From SIG644 sp045613985 (lineage in GTDB: Bacteria; Bacillota; Clostridia; Oscillospirales; CAG-272): DNA of 64,000 nt. Of the stretch, positions 9,509 to 17,201 are shown in pieces; positions within the stretch are counted from its first letter, which is position 1; each line of letters opens with the position of its first letter. Under the pieces are notes generated by a model, which saw only the letters and a program-made list of their open reading frames with translations, was not told the origin of the DNA and searched no databases. The position numbers were made by a program, and so were the translations under genes. The stretch is taken from assembly GCA_045613985.1 (NCBI GenBank), contig JAZLCA010000072.1, forward strand, positions 1-64,000, given 5' to 3'.

Positions 9509-9541
9509 ATTTTATCATCACTTGACCGCTTTGTCAAGTGA
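9509..9541 (-). promoter_or_regulatory. Flotillin promoter with an inverted repeat over the -35
   Basis: On the minus strand: TTGACA (9537-9532), 17-bp spacer, TAAAAT (9514-9509). A perfect 9-bp inverted repeat, TCACTTGAC (9518-9526) and GTCAAGTGA (9533-9541) with a 6-bp spacer, covers the -35 and part of the spacer, as an operator would. Confidence 0.65.
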
Positions 9542-9728
9542 TTGGACTGAAATTTCTGGAATTTGTAGGTTTGCATAATTTCAGACAACAAATTTGTGCA
9601 AGACGAACAAAGCTCAAGAACGGGAGAACGGGCGCGGCCACAAGTCCACCTTCGTCTTACAGGTATACGAATAAAAGAGCAAAAAAGCAACACATTTTCC
9701 GATATTTATTTAAAGAAAAGAATATAGA
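9542..9728. other. Intergenic stretch with no recognised gene
   Basis: Between the flotillin promoter and the terminator at 9729 I see no coding sequence, RNA gene or strong repeat, only a weak 8-bp inverted repeat (AAGACGAA near 9600, TTCGTCTT near 9652). Confidence 0.5.
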
Positions 9729-9754
9729 AAAAAGAGGGCATCCGCCCTCTTTTT
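9729..9754 (-). terminator. Intrinsic terminator of the small lipoprotein gene
   Basis: 11-bp perfect stem (9729-9739 with 9744-9754), 4-nt loop, T-runs on both strands; placed just downstream of the minus-strand gene ending at 9777. Confidence 0.85.
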
Positions 9755-9776
9755 CATTTTAATTTTTCGCAAGCCG

Positions 9777-10208
9777 TTACCGAAACTCCAGCTCGATGAC
9801 CTTTGGCACCTCGTCCAGATTGGTAACGATCACCACACAGCCGCTTTGCGCGACCTTCCACACGCTTCCCTCCCAGCGAGATGCGGCGTAAAGCTCAGCG
9901 TATGCGCTTGCCTGCTCCTCGGTGGCAAAGGTAAAAATCTGACAGTTCTTGGAAGGATCTCCCTTTTGGATCAGCGAGGTATAGTTCGTCAGTTCAACGG
10001 TAAAGTCTCCCCCCATCATCGCGATCTCCGAATTGGCCAGTGCCGATCCGTCCGCAAGCTCACGGTCCGTGGTATAGACCGTACTAAGCGTCAAGCCTTC
10101 CTCGACAAGCTTGTCAACCGCCTTGTCCGCATCGAATTTGGCGGCACAAGAGAGGGTAGAAATTGCGAGCAAAATAAAGACAATCGCAAGGGATCGTAGT
10201 TTTTTCAT
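9777..10208 (-). CDS. Small predicted lipoprotein, function unknown
   Basis: 143 residues. The N-terminus MKKLRSLAIVFILLAISTLSC is a signal peptide ending in a lipobox-like STLSC, so Cys21 is the likely lipidated residue; if not, it would be a secreted protein cleaved nearby. The mature part is acidic and contains FATEEQASAYAELY followed by a hydrophobic VVIVTN strand, a pattern seen in small extracytoplasmic alpha/beta domains. No catalytic motif is visible. A ribosome binding site (GAAAGGA) precedes the ATG. It lies 105 bp downstream of the HPr-kinase-like gene with a weak hairpin between, so partial co-transcription is possible. Confidence 0.7.
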   Translation of the reverse strand: MKKLRSLAIVFILLAISTLSCAAKFDADKAVDKLVEEGLTLSTVYTTDRELADGSALANSEIAMMGGDFTVELTNYTSLIQKGDPSKNCQIFTFATEEQASAYAELYAASRWEGSVWKVAQSGCVVIVTNLDEVPKVIELEFR

Positions 10209-10241
10209 CGGTTTATTTTCCTTTCAACATTGGAATATAAA

Positions 10242-10283
10242 GAGCAGCAGAGGCGCGAAGTATCGACCAAGGCTCTGCTGCTC
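10242..10283 (-). terminator. Hairpin between HPr-kinase-like gene and lipoprotein gene
   Basis: 11-bp perfect inverted repeat (GAGCAGCAGAG at 10242-10252, CTCTGCTGCTC at 10273-10283) with a 20-nt loop. The following minus-strand sequence has only a broken T-run, so it may be an attenuator rather than a full terminator. Confidence 0.5.
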
Positions 10284-10313
10284 CCGTAATGATGTATAGG
10301 TTAGAAATTCAAA

Positions 10314-11024
10314 TTATTTCTCCAACGCCCGTTTGACCAAAGCCACGGCATTCTCCGTGGGGGTACATTCGGCAGCAATGGCGGGCACGGTGCGGATTAG
10401 ATCGCCTAACAGATGCGCCCCACGGATCATAGAAGGGGTATCGGTCGGGAAGACAACCTGACGGATAATACCGTTCACGTAGCCCTCGGCGGTTACGGGG
10501 CGAACCACGTCGCGCGCGCCGCGAGAAAGCAAGCAAATGCCTCGAAGCGGCACACTGGCATTCAAGCCAATCCCCTCTTTACCGCACCAAGGAGTGCCGT
10601 AAGCTAAATACGTACCGTCGCTCTGTCGGCGGAGAATGGGTTTGTCGCCGTTGATGATGGTCACGTCATCACCAAAGCACTTCTTCCACAAATTGGCATG
10701 CACCGTTTTGCCTACGCCGCGAGGCGCGACAATGGCGTAGCCCTGCCCCTTGTAAGAGAGCAACGCGGCATGCAGAACGAAGGCATCGTGATACACCAGC
10801 TTGAGCGCGAGATTTTCGTGCAGGCAGATGCACTCCGCCTGTTCCTCGGTCAGCGGGATGGGCATGGAAGCGATCTTTTTCTTGATCTGAGCGGGTGTGG
10901 CGTAGATGGAAATATCGGTAAAAGCGGAGTCGACAAGGTAGGGCTCACAAATGCGGGCGGTCAATTCTCCGCGAGCGACAACGTCAATCAAGAGATCTGC
11001 GACTTTGATCTTAAAATGTGCCAT
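10314..11024 (-). CDS. HPr-kinase-like P-loop protein
   Basis: 236 residues from the ATG at 11024, chosen for the AAAGGAG upstream; a longer frame to 11069 lacks a ribosome binding site. A P-loop PRGVGKT lies at 101-107, and INGDKPIL (about 122-130) carries an Asp-containing strand, the arrangement of HPr kinase/phosphorylase-like and PEP-carboxykinase-like folds. The N-terminal 80 residues resemble the recognition domain often fused to such kinases. True HprK proteins are longer and carry a distinct C-terminal signature that I do not see, so this is not the housekeeping HprK. Related proteins occur in peptide-modification cassettes, but no precursor peptide or radical-SAM enzyme is adjacent. 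Substrate unknown. Confidence 0.7.
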   Translation of the reverse strand: MAHFKIKVADLLIDVVARGELTARICEPYLVDSAFTDISIYATPAQIKKKIASMPIPLTEEQAECICLHENLALKLVYHDAFVLHAALLSYKGQGYAIVAPRGVGKTVHANLWKKCFGDDVTIINGDKPILRRQSDGTYLAYGTPWCGKEGIGLNASVPLRGICLLSRGARDVVRPVTAEGYVNGIIRQVVFPTDTPSMIRGAHLLGDLIRTVPAIAAECTPTENAVALVKRALEK

Positions 11025-11059
11025 ATCTTGTTCTCCTTTCACAAAAATATCCAAGATAT

Positions 11060-11088
11060 ATTGTATCACACTTATTTCCCATTTTCAA
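11060..11088 (-). promoter_or_regulatory. Promoter for HPr-kinase-like gene
   Basis: Minus strand: TTGAAA (11088-11083), 17-bp spacer ending TGA (extended -10), TACAAT (11065-11060). Confidence 0.7.
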
Positions 11089-11139
11089 TAGTTTTTTATA
11101 ATTTTATGTGAAATACCTCAATAAAGTTGCCAAAATTTA

Positions 11140-11168
11140 TTGACGGATGAGGATATTTATGGTAGAAT
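11140..11168 (+). promoter_or_regulatory. Promoter for GH38 gene
   Basis: TTGACG (11140-11145), 17-bp spacer, TAGAAT (11163-11168) with TGG just before it. It diverges from the promoter at 11060-11088. Confidence 0.7.
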
Positions 11169-11230
11169 AACTGTGAATGGAGATCGCGCGGGCAAAGCGC
11201 GCTCCGATATGCCGAAAGGAGCACTTCGAT

Positions 11231-13783
11231 ATGAAAAAAACATTGCATATCATCCCCCACTCTCACTGGGACAGAGAATGGTATCTTCCCTTTGAAAAAC
11301 ATCGTGTCCGCCTGATCGATCTGTTTGACAATCTCATTCAGGTCATGGAGGAAAACGAGGATTATACCTACTACCACATGGACGGTCAGTACATCGTCAT
11401 CGAGGACTATCTGGAGATCCGTCCTCAAATGCGCGACAGACTCATGAAGCTCATTCATGACGGTCGCATCCAGGTCGGTCCTTGGTATATCCTGCAGGAC
11501 GAGTATCTGACCTCGGGTGAGGCTAATGTCCGTAACATGCTGTACGGCATCCGCTTCTGCCGCGAGATCGGCGCAAAGCCGGTTGAATCGGGTTACTTCC
11601 CCGATTCCTTCGGTAACGTTTCGCAGGCTCCCCAGATCGTACGCGGATTTGGCTTTGACAACGCCATTTTCGGCCGCGGTGTTAACGACGTCGGCGCAGA
11701 TAACGAGGTCGTTAAGCAAAACGGCGTGACCAAGAGTGAGATTTTGTGGCGTTCGCCCGACGGCTCTGAGGTCATCGGCGTCATGTTCGCCAACTGGTAT
11801 CACAATGCTATGGAGCTTCCCACCGATCCCGATGCTTTGCGCGAGCGTCTGAAGCATATCGTTGCTTCTACCTCCCGCTTTGCTACTACCGATCACCTCT
11901 TGGGCATGAACGGCTGTGACCACCAGCCCATCCAAATGGATCTGCACAAGGCAATCAAGCTGGCCAACGAGGTACAGGACGAGGTCATCGTCAAGCAGTC
12001 CAACTTTGGCGATTACGTTGCCGAGATCCGCAAGAACAAAGACAACCTTACTGTATTTGAAGGCGAGATCAACGGTCAGCTGTCTGCCGGTGCTTGCCCT
12101 CTGATCAACACCGCTTCCGCACACGTAGACATCAAGCAAGACAACCACGATGCACAGCACCTGCTCGAGCGCGTGGCAGAACCTACCTCTGTCATTGCTA
12201 TGCTGAACGGCGGTAAGTACAAGCAGGATTTCTATACTTACGCTTGGAAGGTTCTGATGCAGAACCATCCTCACGACTCCATCTGCTCCTGCTCTTGTGA
12301 CGAGATCTATGAGGAGATGAAGACTCGTTTTGCCAAGTCCATTGCTTGCGCTGAGCAACTGCGCGACGGCTCGTTGGATTATCTGGCGGCTTCGATCGAC
12401 ACCTCCGCAGCAGACGGTGAAAAGGCCATCGTCGTACTGGCTCTTGAGCCTAATGCGAGCGTTGTGACTGTTAAGGCCAACGTTGACTTCGATCTGAACG
12501 ACGATATCTCCGAAATCGCTATCTTTGACGAGAACGGCAACGAGGTTCCCGCCACCATCAAGCTGATCAAGAATCAGTTTACTTATACCCTGCCCGACGA
12601 CCGTTTCCGTCAGCCTAAGTATGTCAATCGCTTTGAGGTTGAGATGCTGGTCAAGACGAACGGTATCGGCTACCGCGTATTCAGCGTCAAGCGTCAGGCT
12701 GCTACCGTCAAGACGGCAGTTACTTACACCGACCGCGCTATGGAGAACGAGTTCCTTGCCGTTAAGTTCAACGACAACGGTACCGTTGACGTAACCGACA
12801 AGAGAACGGGTCGCGTATATGCCGGTCAGAACCTGTTTGAGGACACCCAGGACCGCGGTAACCTGTATAACTACATACAGGCAGAGGGCGACGTTGCCAT
12901 TACCACCAAGGATTCCGTGGCTGACGTTTCGCTGTACGAGGTCACTCCCTACTCCGTCACCTTCAAGGCGGTCGTTCCCATGGCGATCGACGCCGACATC
13001 ACCACCTACGTCACGCTGTCCGACGGCATCGCCCGCGTAGACTTCAAGACTGAAATCACCAACCGCGCCGAGGATCATAGAATCCGCGCGCTGTTTGAGT
13101 CCAACATCGACACCAAGACGGTACTGGCCGAAGGTCAGTTCGACCTGGTTCGCCGCGACATTCAGCCCGCCTTCACTTGGAAGAATCCCTGTAACGCACA
13201 GCGCGATCAGGCGTTCGTAACGCTGGAATCCGAAAACGGCGTTGACGCTTTGATGGTTGCCAACCGCGGTCTTTGCGAGTACGAGGTCCTGCGTGACGGT
13301 CGCAACACGTTGGCTATTACCCTGTTGCGTAGCATCGGTCAGATTGGCGACTGGGGCGTATTCCCCACACCTCTCGGCCAGAAGAAGGGTACCTGGACGC
13401 TGGAGTACTCCATGATCCCCTATCAGACCACCGACAAGGCTACGGCTTACGGTCTGGGCTACGTCTTTGCCGGTCCCGCCACTCTGGCAATCGGTACCGA
13501 AAAGCACGAGGGTAAGTTGCCCGCCGCTGCTGATTACGTTCGTTTTGACAACGAGTATATCCGCATGTCCGCCTTCAAGAAGGCTGAGTACAATGACAAT
13601 GTCATCCTGCGTCTGTTCAACACGAGCGAGGAGGCCGTCGTCCTGACGATTGACGCCCCCGCCTTCACCGCCGCTGCCCTGACCAATCTGGGCGAAGAAA
13701 AGATCTCTGATTTGGAGATCAAGGACGGCAAGATCACGCTGGACGTTGCCGCGAAGAAGATCGTAACGATCGAATTGATCTAA
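11231..13783 (+). CDS. GH38 family alpha-mannosidase
   Basis: 850 residues from the ATG at 11231, preceded by AAAGGAG; an upstream in-frame start at 11177 has no ribosome binding site. The N-terminus HIIPHSHWDREWY carries the GH38 zinc ligands (His12, Asp14). Asp125 in GYFPDSFGN is the expected nucleophile and third ligand. A helical middle domain (about 255-330) contains the zinc-ligand region NHPHDSICSCS, and beta-sandwich domains fill the C-terminal half, as in bacterial GH38 proteins. No signal peptide is present, so it acts in the cytoplasm on imported oligosaccharides. Members cleave alpha-mannose from N-glycan fragments or yeast mannan; a few are 2-O-(6-phospho-mannosyl)-glycerate hydrolases. 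No phosphotransferase genes are nearby, which favours unphosphorylated substrates. Confidence 0.92.
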   Translation: MKKTLHIIPHSHWDREWYLPFEKHRVRLIDLFDNLIQVMEENEDYTYYHMDGQYIVIEDYLEIRPQMRDRLMKLIHDGRIQVGPWYILQDEYLTSGEANVRNMLYGIRFCREIGAKPVESGYFPDSFGNVSQAPQIVRGFGFDNAIFGRGVNDVGADNEVVKQNGVTKSEILWRSPDGSEVIGVMFANWYHNAMELPTDPDALRERLKHIVASTSRFATTDHLLGMNGCDHQPIQMDLHKAIKLANEVQDEVIVKQSNFGDYVAEIRKNKDNLTVFEGEINGQLSAGACPLINTASAHVDIKQDNHDAQHLLERVAEPTSVIAMLNGGKYKQDFYTYAWKVLMQNHPHDSICSCSCDEIYEEMKTRFAKSIACAEQLRDGSLDYLAASIDTSAADGEKAIVVLALEPNASVVTVKANVDFDLNDDISEIAIFDENGNEVPATIKLIKNQFTYTLPDDRFRQPKYVNRFEVEMLVKTNGIGYRVFSVKRQAATVKTAVTYTDRAMENEFLAVKFNDNGTVDVTDKRTGRVYAGQNLFEDTQDRGNLYNYIQAEGDVAITTKDSVADVSLYEVTPYSVTFKAVVPMAIDADITTYVTLSDGIARVDFKTEITNRAEDHRIRALFESNIDTKTVLAEGQFDLVRRDIQPAFTWKNPCNAQRDQAFVTLESENGVDALMVANRGLCEYEVLRDGRNTLAITLLRSIGQIGDWGVFPTPLGQKKGTWTLEYSMIPYQTTDKATAYGLGYVFAGPATLAIGTEKHEGKLPAAADYVRFDNEYIRMSAFKKAEYNDNVILRLFNTSEEAVVLTIDAPAFTAAALTNLGEEKISDLEIKDGKITLDVAAKKIVTIELI

Positions 13784-13795
13784 TTGAATTTTATA

Positions 13796-13846
13796 CGGGA
13801 GAGGGGACACTTTTTCAAAAGTGTCCCCTCTCCCGTGCCCTTTTCC
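13796..13846 (+). terminator. Long-stem terminator after GH38 gene
   Basis: 19-bp perfect inverted repeat (13796-13814 with 13817-13835), 2-nt loop, then TGCCCTTTT. The stem is unusually long for a terminator. Confidence 0.75.
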
Positions 13847-13861
13847 CCACAAAACTTTTAT

Positions 13862-13902
13862 AAAAAATGGCAATTACGCTCGCCGCGCAGTTGCCATTTT
13901 TT
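13862..13902. terminator. Bidirectional hairpin between convergent genes
   Basis: Stem AAAAAATGGCAA (13862-13873) with TTGCCATTTTTT (13891-13902). A third imperfect hairpin (GGGGAGAA near 13917, TTCTCCCC near 13942-13949) follows before the next stop codon. Confidence 0.65.
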
Positions 13903-13968
13903 AGATTTTCGAAAAGGGGGGAGAAACCTTTGGAAAAAGGCTTCTCCCCTGCACCGTATTTATCTCTA

Positions 13969-14958
13969 TTATTCGTCCTTCTTGGCCAATTCAGCCGCGC
14001 TGGTCACCAGACCCGCAAGGCTCTGGATCTCGGAAGGAATGATGATCTTGGTTGCCTTACCGTCGGCAGCCTTGGCAAATGCCTCCAGGCTCTTGATGGC
14101 GATAACGCCCTCACCGGGTGCGGCCTCGTTGATCATGCGGATACCGGCAGCAGTTGCTTCCTGCACCTGACGGATAGCTTCAGCTTCACCCTCTGCCTCA
14201 CGAATCGCAGCTTCCTTGAGTGCCTCTGCCTTCAAAATAGCGGCCTGCTTTTCGGCCTCTGCCTTCAGAATAGCGGCTTCCTTCTGACCTTCGGCCACAA
14301 GGACGGCAGACTTCTTTTCACCTTCCGCACGCAGAATGGACTCGCGGCGCTCGCGCTCTGCCTTCATCTGCTTTTCCATAGCATCCTGAATTTCCTTGGG
14401 AGGAATGATATTCTTAAGCTCGACACGGTTGACCTTGATACCCCAAGGGTCGGTTGCTTCGTCCAGAATGGCACGCATCTGGGTGTTGATCACGTCACGG
14501 CTGGTCAACGTGCTGTCCAGTTCCAAGTCACCGATGATGTTACGCAGCGTCGTAGCAGTCAGGTTTTCGATAGCGGCCATAGGGGTGGTGTGACCGTAGG
14601 CAAACAGCTTACAGTCGGTGATCTGATAGAACACGACGGTGTCGATCTGCATACGGACGTTATCCTTGGTAATAACAGGCTGAGGCGGGAAATCGGCTAC
14701 CTGCTCCATCAAGTTGACGCGCTTTGCAATGCGATCAAAGAAGGGCAGCTTGACGTGAAGTCCGGTCGACCAGGTCGCGTGGTAGGCGCCAAGACGCTCG
14801 ACGACAAATGCCTGCGCCTGGGGAACAATATGGATGTTGGAAATGAGCAAAACGAATAACAAAACAACGATAGCACCGATGATGACGAAAAGAGCCGTAT
14901 AATCGGGAGCTTGGGTGGCAGCATCTGCAGCAGCCGTCAAAAGATTGATGAAAGACAT
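13969..14958 (-). CDS. SPFH/Band 7 stomatin-like membrane protein
   Basis: 329 residues. One N-terminal membrane helix (about 20-42) precedes the Band 7 domain, with the family signatures VERLGAYHATWSTGLHVKLP and DPWGIKVNRVELKNI. A coiled coil rich in KAEAEKQAAILKAEA repeats (about 215-275) and a short tail follow. It resembles QmcA/stomatin-type proteins, which form oligomeric cages in the membrane and associate with proteases or NfeD partners. An NfeD-family gene lies immediately upstream in the same direction (30-bp gap), the standard pairing. Strong ribosome binding site (AAGGAGG). Confidence 0.88.
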   Translation of the reverse strand: MSFINLLTAAADAATQAPDYTALFVIIGAIVVLLFVLLISNIHIVPQAQAFVVERLGAYHATWSTGLHVKLPFFDRIAKRVNLMEQVADFPPQPVITKDNVRMQIDTVVFYQITDCKLFAYGHTTPMAAIENLTATTLRNIIGDLELDSTLTSRDVINTQMRAILDEATDPWGIKVNRVELKNIIPPKEIQDAMEKQMKAERERRESILRAEGEKKSAVLVAEGQKEAAILKAEAEKQAAILKAEALKEAAIREAEGEAEAIRQVQEATAAGIRMINEAAPGEGVIAIKSLEAFAKAADGKATKIIIPSEIQSLAGLVTSAAELAKKDE

Positions 14959-14988
14959 AACTTTTCCTCCTTAAAATTGATTTATTTT

Positions 14989-15402
14989 TTATTTTTTACG
15001 ACAAATCAGCTTTACGCCCTCAACAGCCAGAACGATCACCTGATCGCCCGGTACAAGCGTTTCCTTTTCATTCTTGGCCCGTGCGGTCCAAACCTGACCC
15101 CCCAGCTTGGCAGCTCCTCTGCCCTCAATGTTGTTGACCTCTTCGATGATCAGAGCCGTTTTGCCAATCACGGAATCAACGTTGGTCTTGGTTTTCTTAC
15201 GCTTGATGGTAAGTCCCAAAAACAGCGTCACCACCGATGTGACCGCAAAGGCAACGATCTGCCAGTGCAACTCCAAATTCAACAGAGACAGCGTCAGGGC
15301 AAGCAATGCTCCCGGCACAAACCAAATACTGATCAGGCTCATGGTAGCCGCCTCCAGAAGCAGTGCTACGACGACCACGGCCATCCATACATAGGATAAC
15401 AT
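14989..15402 (-). CDS. NfeD-family membrane protein
   Basis: 137 residues. Hydrophobic N-terminal half with two to three membrane helices (about 5-25, 28-45, 48-67), then a basic loop RKKTKTN and a C-terminal OB-fold domain (about 75-137) with GKTALIIEEVNN, GRGAAKLGGQVWTA and VPGDQVIVLAVEGVKL, the NfeD pattern. It is the short form lacking the ClpP-like protease domain. It is co-transcribed with the stomatin-like gene and probably anchors or modulates its assembly. Ribosome binding site AAAGGAGG. Confidence 0.85.
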   Translation of the reverse strand: MLSYVWMAVVVVALLLEAATMSLISIWFVPGALLALTLSLLNLELHWQIVAFAVTSVVTLFLGLTIKRKKTKTNVDSVIGKTALIIEEVNNIEGRGAAKLGGQVWTARAKNEKETLVPGDQVIVLAVEGVKLICRKK

Positions 15403-15456
15403 ATTCGTGACTCCTCCTTTATGTTTTTTTAATTTCGTTTTGGTTGCTGTATATAC

Positions 15457-15485
15457 ATTGTAACACGCAGTCGCGTGATTGTCAA
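15457..15485 (-). promoter_or_regulatory. Promoter for nfeD-stomatin operon
   Basis: Minus strand: TTGACA (15485-15480), 17-bp spacer, TACAAT (15462-15457). The spacer holds a small inverted repeat (CACGC-AGTC-GCGTG). Confidence 0.7.
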
Positions 15486-15517
15486 TAGTCTGTCATAAAC
15501 TTTTTTTGTTTTTTTAC

Positions 15518-16213
15518 TCAATGGCGGGTAAAACGGGAGATATGCTCGATCAGGAAACTGTCTCCTTCGGGACGCAACACAAACATCAAGTCACAACCTA
15601 CATCCACACCGCGAATCTCACCGATATCCTCACGGAACGTACCATTATTACGGGAAATTTTATAGAACACCTTGTAGACCTCTTTGTTCTCATCCTCGCT
15701 GTGATACGGCTCAACATAGATGTCATATACCATCTGCTCGGTAAAATCCTCGGGAATTTCATATGTGCCGTCATAGTCCTGCGCAAAAAAATCGGCATAC
15801 GTTTCGGCATCGCCCAACATAATGGATTCAAAATAATAGTAGAAGAAGCGTATCTCCGGAGCAGAAGTAGCAAGATCTTCCTCTTCCAACGAATAGGTGG
15901 CACCCGAATCAACGTCATAATAATGCACGCGATGATCCATTTGCGCGTAATACTCATCTCTCATGATATCCGACTCCCAATCGGGCGGATAAAGCTTGAT
16001 GTTTTCATCGATAGGAATGGGGGGCATTTCCTTTTGAAACCACGTTTCGGGCGCCAAAAGCACGAACAAGCCATATAAAACAACAATCGCAACGCCTACA
16101 ATGAGGATCGTCTTCACGATCTTCTTTCGCTTTTCCATGTTTTTTGCATCAGCGGACGGCTGCGGCACCATCGCTTCTTCCCGTTCTTCTATTGGAACGT
16201 TTTTTTCATTCAC
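15518..16213 (-). CDS. Single-pass membrane protein, function unknown
   Basis: 231 residues from a GTG at 16213 with AAAGGA upstream. An acidic N-terminal segment and a basic KRKK cluster precede one membrane helix (about 35-54), which places about 175 C-terminal residues outside. The ectodomain is rich in Tyr, Asp and Glu. A central FYYYFESIMLGDAETYADFF helix and later strands suggest an NTF2-like or similar alpha+beta fold, but no catalytic residues are evident. It has its own promoter and sits back to back with lepB. Not recognised. Confidence 0.65.
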   Translation of the reverse strand: MNEKNVPIEEREEAMVPQPSADAKNMEKRKKIVKTILIVGVAIVVLYGLFVLLAPETWFQKEMPPIPIDENIKLYPPDWESDIMRDEYYAQMDHRVHYYDVDSGATYSLEEEDLATSAPEIRFFYYYFESIMLGDAETYADFFAQDYDGTYEIPEDFTEQMVYDIYVEPYHSEDENKEVYKVFYKISRNNGTFREDIGEIRGVDVGCDLMFVLRPEGDSFLIEHISRFTRH

Positions 16214-16250
16214 AGATATTATTTCCTTTCTATCCTATTACTTTATTCTT

Positions 16251-16279
16251 ATTTTATCACATTGTCACAAGTTTTGCAA
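16251..16279 (-). promoter_or_regulatory. Promoter for the membrane protein at 15518-16213
   Basis: Minus strand: TTGCAA (16279-16274), 17-bp spacer ending TGA, TAAAAT (16256-16251). Confidence 0.65.
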
Positions 16280-16332
16280 CGGGTCGGACAAAGTATTTTG
16301 TGTTTTTTTCAAAAATAAAGTTGTCAAAAATA

Positions 16333-16361
16333 TTGTATCTTTTCTACAAATATGATATAAT
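16333..16361 (+). promoter_or_regulatory. Promoter for lepB operon
   Basis: TTGTAT (16333-16338), 17-bp spacer ending TGA (extended -10), TATAAT (16356-16361), 60 bp before the lepB start. Confidence 0.7.
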
Positions 16362-16420
16362 GTAGACTGTATAGATTTATCCGTCCGTCACCTTGGGTGC
16401 GGATGAAAAAGGAGTTTCGC

Positions 16421-17176
16421 ATGTCCGACTGGAATGAGTTGGATCAAGAGGCGACCGAGTTCCCTCAAGATCCGGAGACACAAAATATTACAGATGATCC
16501 TGCCGCTCCGCCCCGGGATGACGAAGATGCGTCTTTGACCGAGGATAACGGTGGCGAGGAAAAAAAGAAATTTTCCCTTGGCACTTTGCTGCTCGAATAC
16601 GTCGAGCTGTTTGTCACCTGCCTTGGTGTCGTTTTGATCATTTTTTCCATGATCTTCCGCATATGTACCGTATCGGGAGATTCCATGCTCCCTACCTTGA
16701 GGGACGGTGAGCTTTTGCTCATAAGCAATCTGTTCTACGAGCCGGAGTCGGGAGATATCATCATCTTCCACCAAACCAGCGAAACGCATGAACGCTTTAA
16801 CGAGCCTATCGTCAAACGCGTCATCGCCACCGAGGGACAGCGAGTTTACATTGATTTTACGCTCGGCACCATCGAGGTTGACGGCATCGTCCTGCAAGAA
16901 GATTATATTCAGTTGGTCAATTCTCTGGGCTATCAAACGGGAGAGTACACTTTGTTTGCCGAACACAATTTCCAAATGGTTCCTTCTCCGCAAGGCACGA
17001 CTCACCGCATTTTTGAAGCCACCGTTCCCAAGGGTTGTCTGTTCGTCATGGGCGACAACCGCAACAATTCCGCCGACAGCCGCACCAAAGTCATCAGCTT
17101 CGTAGACGAACGCCGTGTGCTGGGACAGGTCTTGTTCCGCGTTGGCGAAGACGGCGATTTCAAGCCGGTCAATTAA
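16421..17176 (+). CDS. lepB: Signal peptidase I
   Basis: 251 residues from the ATG at 16421, preceded by AAAGGAG; an in-frame GTG at 16397 lacks a ribosome binding site. A long acidic cytoplasmic N-terminus (about 55 residues) precedes one membrane helix (about 62-82). The catalytic serine is Ser88 in SGDSMLPT and the general base is Lys132 in VKRVIA, the bacterial Ser/Lys dyad. The box MGDNRNNSADSR is also present. It releases exported proteins from their signal peptides on the outer face of the membrane. It begins an operon with rbgA, rnhB and yraN, a common Firmicutes order. It differs from the two SipW-type peptidases in the 53-57 kb locus, which use His in place of Lys. Confidence 0.95.
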   Translation: MSDWNELDQEATEFPQDPETQNITDDPAAPPRDDEDASLTEDNGGEEKKKFSLGTLLLEYVELFVTCLGVVLIIFSMIFRICTVSGDSMLPTLRDGELLLISNLFYEPESGDIIIFHQTSETHERFNEPIVKRVIATEGQRVYIDFTLGTIEVDGIVLQEDYIQLVNSLGYQTGEYTLFAEHNFQMVPSPQGTTHRIFEATVPKGCLFVMGDNRNNSADSRTKVISFVDERRVLGQVLFRVGEDGDFKPVN

Positions 17177-17201
17177 CAAATAACAATAAGGAAGGTCCTC
17201 T

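Noticed and set aside
11096..13873. 925-residue open frame antisense to the GH38 gene
   Set aside because: Same reason: codon-bias shadow. The sense strand has full GH38 motifs.
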